DNA of 64,000 nucleotides from contig JANFOE010000583.1 of NCBI GenBank assembly GCA_025667525.1, positions 558,001 to 622,000 of the forward strand, in the 5' to 3' direction. The translations under genes and the position numbers were made by a program. The notes beneath the pieces are model-generated. The model was not told the origin of the DNA. It saw only the letters and a program-made list of their open reading frames with translations, and made no database searches. Numbering within the stretch: position 1 is the first letter of the stretch; each line of letters starts with the position of its first letter. This DNA comes from Glebionis coronaria (Eukaryota > Streptophyta > Magnoliopsida > Asterales > Asteraceae). Below, in pieces: positions 58,425-64,000 of the stretch.

Positions 58425-58437
58425 TAGTATGGGGGAG
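58425..58437 (+). promoter_or_regulatory. Polypurine tract of Athila-2
   Basis: TAGTATGGGGGAG abuts the 3' LTR start TGACGAG. Confidence 0.9.
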
Positions 58438-61400
58438 TGACGAGACTGCTTTTATACATAGTCTCATCATCCAAAAAGGGCTTAAAATGCAATAGATATC
58501 ATAAAAATACCCCAATATATGCGTGTGTTTGTTGCTTGTGTATTTTAGGTACATATATTGAGAAAATGACAAAAGATCACAAGAATCATGCAAAAACGAA
58601 CACGGGAAACGAAGCCGCACATTGAACCAAGTCCTAATGAAGAATTTTCCAAGAAAACCCTTGAAGATTTGAAGATTTATGAAGAAGGGTCCTCCAATAC
58701 TGAATAATTGACAATTTATACCCTTGTATGTTCATAATTACAAGTTTGGTCCCTAAAGTTTGTCAATATTGCAAAAAGGGCCCTCCACTTTGAAGAATTG
58801 GCAATTTTAGTCCCTCAACAAAACTAAAATGTCAATATTTATCCTCCTCAAAGTCAAACATACCAAGAAGGACTCCAAGTTACAAGAATACAAGTTTGGT
58901 CCTTTGAAAATATCAAAATTGTAAAAAGGACCCTTGACTTTGAAGAAATGGCAAAAATGGTCCCTCATTTATCATGACATGGCAATTTTAGTCCTCCAAA
59001 ATGCCAATCATACAAGTTAAGACCATAATCCTTGAAGAAAATACCAAATCAGTCCTTCAAGAATCATAAAATGGCAAGAAATACCCCTGAAAATACTTTG
59101 GAAAAGTATTTGGGGCAAAATTGTGAAAATGAAAAGTTTTAATACAAAGGGAATCCGTATTTAGGCTATTATTTACAAAGTGAAAGGAGTATTAAAGGTG
59201 AGGGTTTATTCTTGGCAGACATCAAACCTTACCTAGACTAATGGGAGCTTGACACCTGTCCCACTAACTCCCCACAACCAATCAGATTGCACCAATGCTC
59301 CATGTCACCCATCCACTCACCAGGTTTAATATTAATTAAACCTTGGCGCCATTAACACAAATTCAAACACTAATCACCCCTAAACCAGATTAAACACCAA
59401 ACTTTTCACTCAAGAACATAAATTGGGGATTTTTGTTTTAGCAAAAATTAAACCTCCACCTTTTCCAGATTAGTGATTGATGATGATTTAATCATAACCC
59501 AACTTTGAAAATACTTGCCACATCACTCCCTTGTCCCACAAGAGATTCCCCTGCTGCAAACAAAGAGGATACTGCAAAAAACCAACAGCCATCCAATGTC
59601 CAAGGATCCAGCTTACATTTCAAGCTTAATACAAGTCATTTGATCAACTTTTCACTTGCCAGCTACCACAAGACAACAAAAATCAGTCACATGATTCTCC
59701 AAGAGTTCAAACTTCAAAGGGCATTTTTGGAACTTCATTAGCTAGGGTTTACGTTTTTTTTCAGCTTTCCTAGTTCATTGTATGCCTATATAAAGGCCTT
59801 AGTTCATTACATTTTAGCTTGCTCTTGAATTTTCCTTGTTCACAAATCTGTAAATCTCATATTCAGTTAATGAAATGTGTATGAATTTTGTGAAGAAAGC
59901 TCAAGTGCCACTCTTATAATCTGCTTATTATTGTTAATGTTTACTTGTTCTTGAATCAAAAACATGTTCTCAAAAGGAGTGTGCAAAAGTTTGCACATTA
60001 TCCATTTTTCTTGATATTTTGCTAAGTTCTTGGTCTATCTTGGAATTCTTGGGCTATAAGGCTGATCATAGCATCCTGATATTGTGTTATCAAGGTGTGG
60101 CGAAGCTTATAACTTGGGGATAATCAAGTGTGGAGTACAAGAGTTGCATTAATCAAGAAGTTTTCATCTTTCTGTTTTGATAATTGTGCTTCTAACTTTG
60201 TTGATTCTTAGCAGGATTTGTTGTGGAAGCTTGTACTTGTTCTTGCTAGTACATAAGCTTAAAATTCGTGGGTGTGGATGTACATCCATGAGGTACACAC
60301 CCTTAATCTCAAAATCTGATAAAATATTGGATATTTGTGATATTTGAGTGTTGCTTGTGTTCTTGTGAATTTTGTGGCTTAATCTTGCTTGAATCTACTT
60401 ATCTTATCTATTATTGTGTTGATTTGGGCTTGGGTAACCTTGGAATGCTGTTTTGATTTGAAAATCTTGATTTGAAAAGTTAAAAGGGTGTTTGGGAGTA
60501 CCTGTTTGAGATCATAATTGGTTATTGTGTTGTTAGAAGGTTGTGTTTATGCTTGGTATCTTCTATATGCTTGGTTGAGTGCATTTTGCTGCAAGTTATT
60601 GGGCTTGAAACCTCAAATCATACATTGTGCTATAACTACTTGATTTTAACTGTTTTTGACCTAAGATTTTGGTAAAATCTAGAATTTATGCATGCTTAGG
60701 GTTAAAAGTTGCTTAAACATCATTTATATAACATATATGATAGATCTGAGTGATTGAATCTGGCTTGTTGGTCAATTGCATCAGCAAAAGTAAAAATTGC
60801 ATGTTCTTGTGTTCATCAGTAAATTTAAGTGCTTGAATCTTGCTTAATACTTTGAATCTTGCTTGTGTATGCATGTGGTTAAGTTTGGCTGGCTGAATTG
60901 TGCTATAAGTGCTTATTGAACCTAATTTGCTTATTTGTTCATGTCTGTGAGTGATCTGGTGATTGATTGATTAAACTGTACAAATTGGTTGTTGTTGATT
61001 GTGATTTTTTGATTGTTATTGACTCCTCTTGATCCACTGATCAATTGGGTGCCTTTGTGTAACTTGAATCTCCAAAAAAGTCACTAAAGACAAAAAAGTC
61101 AACAAGTCAAGCAGTGGAAAAAGTTTCCACTGCTCAACACCCAAAACTAGCCCATGCTAGTGCAATTTTTCATTCAGATTATCAATTAGCCATATTGGCT
61201 TATCCAGACCTGCAACAACTTATTTTTTGTGATAGATCTTCATTATTTGACCCATTTGATTGAACTGGAGCTTATTAGACTTTGACTTTGACTTTTTGCT
61301 AGAAAACCAACTTATTTGACTTTTTCATAAGTGCTTATTTGCTTTTTCCAGCTTATTGAGTCAACTTATTTGAAAAATTTTGGTTGATTAAGCTTAGTTA

Positions 61401-62612
61401 AGTCATTTAAAAGCTTTAGAAACTTGAAACAGCTCTTGGGATAGCCTAGAACTCAAAAACGACTATTTTGTCGTTTTTGTAGATTGCTTTTTACATTTTC
61501 AGGCTTATTCCTTTGGCTTATTTCAAATTTCTTTTTACAGAAGTCTTAATCAACTCAAAAGAAGCTTGTGTGTCTAATTTGAGCTTATGGCATCAACTTA
61601 TAGCTTAATGGGCCAAAAAGCCCATTAAGAATAAGTTGTTTGGTATAAGTCAGCTTATTTCACATTTTCAGCTTTTGGGCCTTTGAAAAGCTGTGTTTAA
61701 AATCAAGTTTTGAGTCAGCTAGGAGCTTTTGGGCTTAATTGGACAACATTTTTCTTATTGGGCTTATTTTGGCCCATTAAGGTGACTGTTTGGACTTTTG
61801 GCCCATTTGGAGGCCCATTAGGGGTATTTTTGTAATTTCAACTTCATTTTCTGTTTATTTAGGTTAAATTAAGCTAGTTTGCAAGTTTTTAGAATTTTTT
61901 ATAAATTTTGGATTTTTAATATTATTTTATTATTATTTTATTATTAAAAATTAAAATTTAGATTTCTCAAGTTTTTATATTTTTTTTAGGTTAAATACAT
62001 TAAGTTAGGAATTTTACAACTTTTAGAATATTTTTATTGTTCTTAGATTGATTTTTATAATTATTTTAAGTTTTAATAGTTTTTAATTGTTTTTAAATAG
62101 TTTTATATAATTTTAAAATTTTCAAAAATAGTTTTAAATTAAGTTAGGGTATTTTAGAGGTTTACAAAGTGATAAAACTCATTTTGGGCTTTTTGTTAAT
62201 TAAATTGATTTTTAGGGCTTTAATTAGCATTAAAAAAATCATTATTCAATTAAATAAAAGGTTTGGGTGATTTTTGATTTTTTTAAACTCTTATTACATT
62301 ATTTAGGATTTATTTCAATTTTTTAGGAATTTTTAGGGTAAATTTTTAAATTTGGCGCTTTTACGGTTTTACGTGTACGACCTTTTCGTCTTAGTGTAAT
62401 CCGTCATCGTAACCGTCATTCTCTTCTTACCCCATTTCTATTTTCTTTTCTTATAATCAATATAATCACATAATTAATCATCTCATTACACACACACCAA
62501 GCCTCCTTGAGAACGATCCCCATTTTGGGTCATTTGTGCACGATTTTCCTAAATCGTCGTACTTACCCTAATTACCTCCTTTTCCTAAAGAGTGGTAAAA
62601 ACTCAACCATCA
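58438..62612 (+). mobile_element. 3' LTR of Athila-2
   Basis: 4175 bp, colinear with 38369-42582 with scattered substitutions and small indels. It lacks about 40 bp present near 40800. It ends ACCATCA and is followed by TSD tacat (62613-62617). TATA box at 59787-59794. Confidence 0.96.
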
Positions 62613-62617
62613 TACAT

Positions 62618-64000
62618 AACTATAGAATTTGTATCGATACTCTTAAAATGATGTAATAATTTATGATAAGCACTCAAAATGTTTATTTTTTTTTAAATCA
62701 ACAAATGCATTCACTTTTATAAGTATTTATTCTCATCAAGAAAAAAGGTCCATGACAAGCAAAATCACATTTATGCATATATATTATTTCAACATATATA
62801 ATCGCATTCCTCACTTTCTTGTATTAAGTATTAACATGTGACAATTTATATCCAAAATTTGCAAGTGTATGACTTATTATATTTTCTTTTTTCAATCATC
62901 AATGATACTATACGAAGAATAGAAAAGCAATAACACACCTGGAGTTAATAAAACTCAATTGAGAATGTCGAATGTTGTATTTGACCACATAATTAAAAAA
63001 AGAAAATGAATTAATGTTATGAATGGCTTCTATATTAACAAGGTTTTAGGTTTTGTATTACTTATCATTATTCAACTACTTCATTTCCTAGAGAAAATCT
63101 CATACACACAACATTTCCTTCGTCTCCCTATTCGCATGTTACACACTTTAATCACAAAATATTTTATTAGTTTAGTGCTTTACATGGGGTATTTTGTATT
63201 TTTTTTTAGATTTAAAATGGTTTACTTACCGTCAAATACCGTCTTTCATCTCTTATTTTCTCCTTCTCTTACCATTGACTCGTCGCTTAAAGGTGTATGT
63301 GTTTGGCTCCGAAGAAATTAACCACTACAAGCAAAAGAAATAACCATAACCGTTGTAAACTCGCAACAAAAAGCCCACCAATAACAAAGTTGAAACCACC
63401 AAAACCAACATATTTCGTCTAGCCACTAAACCACCTATACAACCCAACGATTGTGGTGGTCAGAAAGATGATGTTGTTGGCGAAAGTAGGTGTGTTGTTA
63501 ATGAGAGAAAGGGTTTATGTGTTTTGTAGACCTTGCGTGTTTTTTTTGTTTAGAGATGGCATAGTTAAATGGTTTACATACGTCTTTTTGTTGTGTTTGA
63601 GGTTTTATATAAGATTTACCACTAAAATCACAAGACCTACCACCAATATCATGTTGAGGTTTACTTCGTTTCCATAGGGTAAAGATAATCAATATACTAA
63701 CTACGTACCAATGAATTGGTTACCGGATATCACTTGAAGTCATGTAATCACTTTCCAAATAAGATTATTCGACCCTATGCCTGGGTTAACATGAATACCC
63801 CCTTGGGATAAAACCAAGTGTTAGTTCTTGTTTTAGGCACAAATCAAGAACTCTGTGTGTGTAAGTGTTTATGTTTCTATGTTTTCCTCATGCAAGTGAT
63901 ATCCCTTTAAATAGGGATACCATTCCTAAGAATGTAACTCAAGGTCAAAGGTGTTATGAGCATTAATCGGCCAATTAATATCATAACTGCCTACATGAAA
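62618..64000. other. Right flank, background DNA
   Basis: AT-rich sequence without a recognised gene. An open frame at 63019-63321 is hydrophobic and unlike any family I know. Near 63897-63917 the inverted repeat TATCCCT-TTAAAT-AGGGATA lies in sequence that reads, on the minus strand, like an LTR promoter region; this may be the edge of another element continuing past the window. Confidence 0.4.

Noticed and set aside
63019..63321. 100-codon hydrophobic frame in the right flank
   Set aside because: AT-rich sequence gives Phe/Leu/Ile by composition; no start context, homology or neighbour supports a gene.

Overview
This window looks like intergenic repeat DNA from a large plant genome. An Asteraceae species is my best guess: the Ty1/copia and Athila proteins, and the extra ORF behind the copia pol gene, resemble elements I know from Tanacetum, Artemisia and relatives. 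That is inference; no marker gene is present. I recognise no intact host gene, no rRNA or tRNA gene and no CRISPR array. Almost everything is transposable elements, and most boundaries can be fixed by target-site duplications (TSDs).

Layout. (1) 1-6548: a heavily decayed + strand Ty3/gypsy chromovirus, with RT/RNase H scraps at 2580-3355, an integrase C-terminus at 3555-3885, a polypurine tract (PPT) and a 2.6 kb 3' LTR at 3917-6548. (2) Background DNA, now split into 6549-8109, 37803-38363 and 62618-64000, carrying degenerate copies of two short modules (a and b). (3) 8115-37797: a nested complex. The outermost layer is a minus-strand LTR element (TSD tattt). Its right-hand LTR was entered at 10618/35856 by a copia element (TSD catac). 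That copia contains a truncated Athila element (Athila-1, 10688-19590) and a younger, full-length 11.8 kb copia of its own family (22104-33908, TSD atcaa). The outer LTR also received a PIF/Harbinger-like MITE (36601-37598) that carries a tRNA-derived SINE (37047-37330). (4) 38369-62612: Athila-2, a 24 kb + strand element with 4.2 kb LTRs and TSD tacat. A 7.4 kb Helitron (42905-50293) sits inside an (AT)n tract of its leader. The Helitron carries gene scraps (a DegP-protease PDZ exon and possibly a DEAD-box helicase piece) and a hAT-like MITE.

Function. The full-length copia runs, on the minus strand, 5' LTR, iMet-type primer site, gag, protease, integrase, RT, RNase H, 1.2 kb spacer, an additional ORF of unknown function, PPT, 3' LTR. 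It has stops, frameshifts and lost catalytic residues. Athila-1 keeps a 1319-codon open pol frame with protease, RT, RNase H and integrase motifs, but has lost its 5' LTR and gag front. Athila-2 is full length with several frameshifts.

Most unusual signals: a near-palindromic decamer, TGTCARCGYT, repeated more than 50 times through LTRs, coding and non-coding parts of the copia family; the Helitron that splits a microsatellite; a gag/pol frame break shared by two copia copies next to a splice-acceptor-like sequence; and conserved hairpins beside the Athila PPTs and LTR starts.
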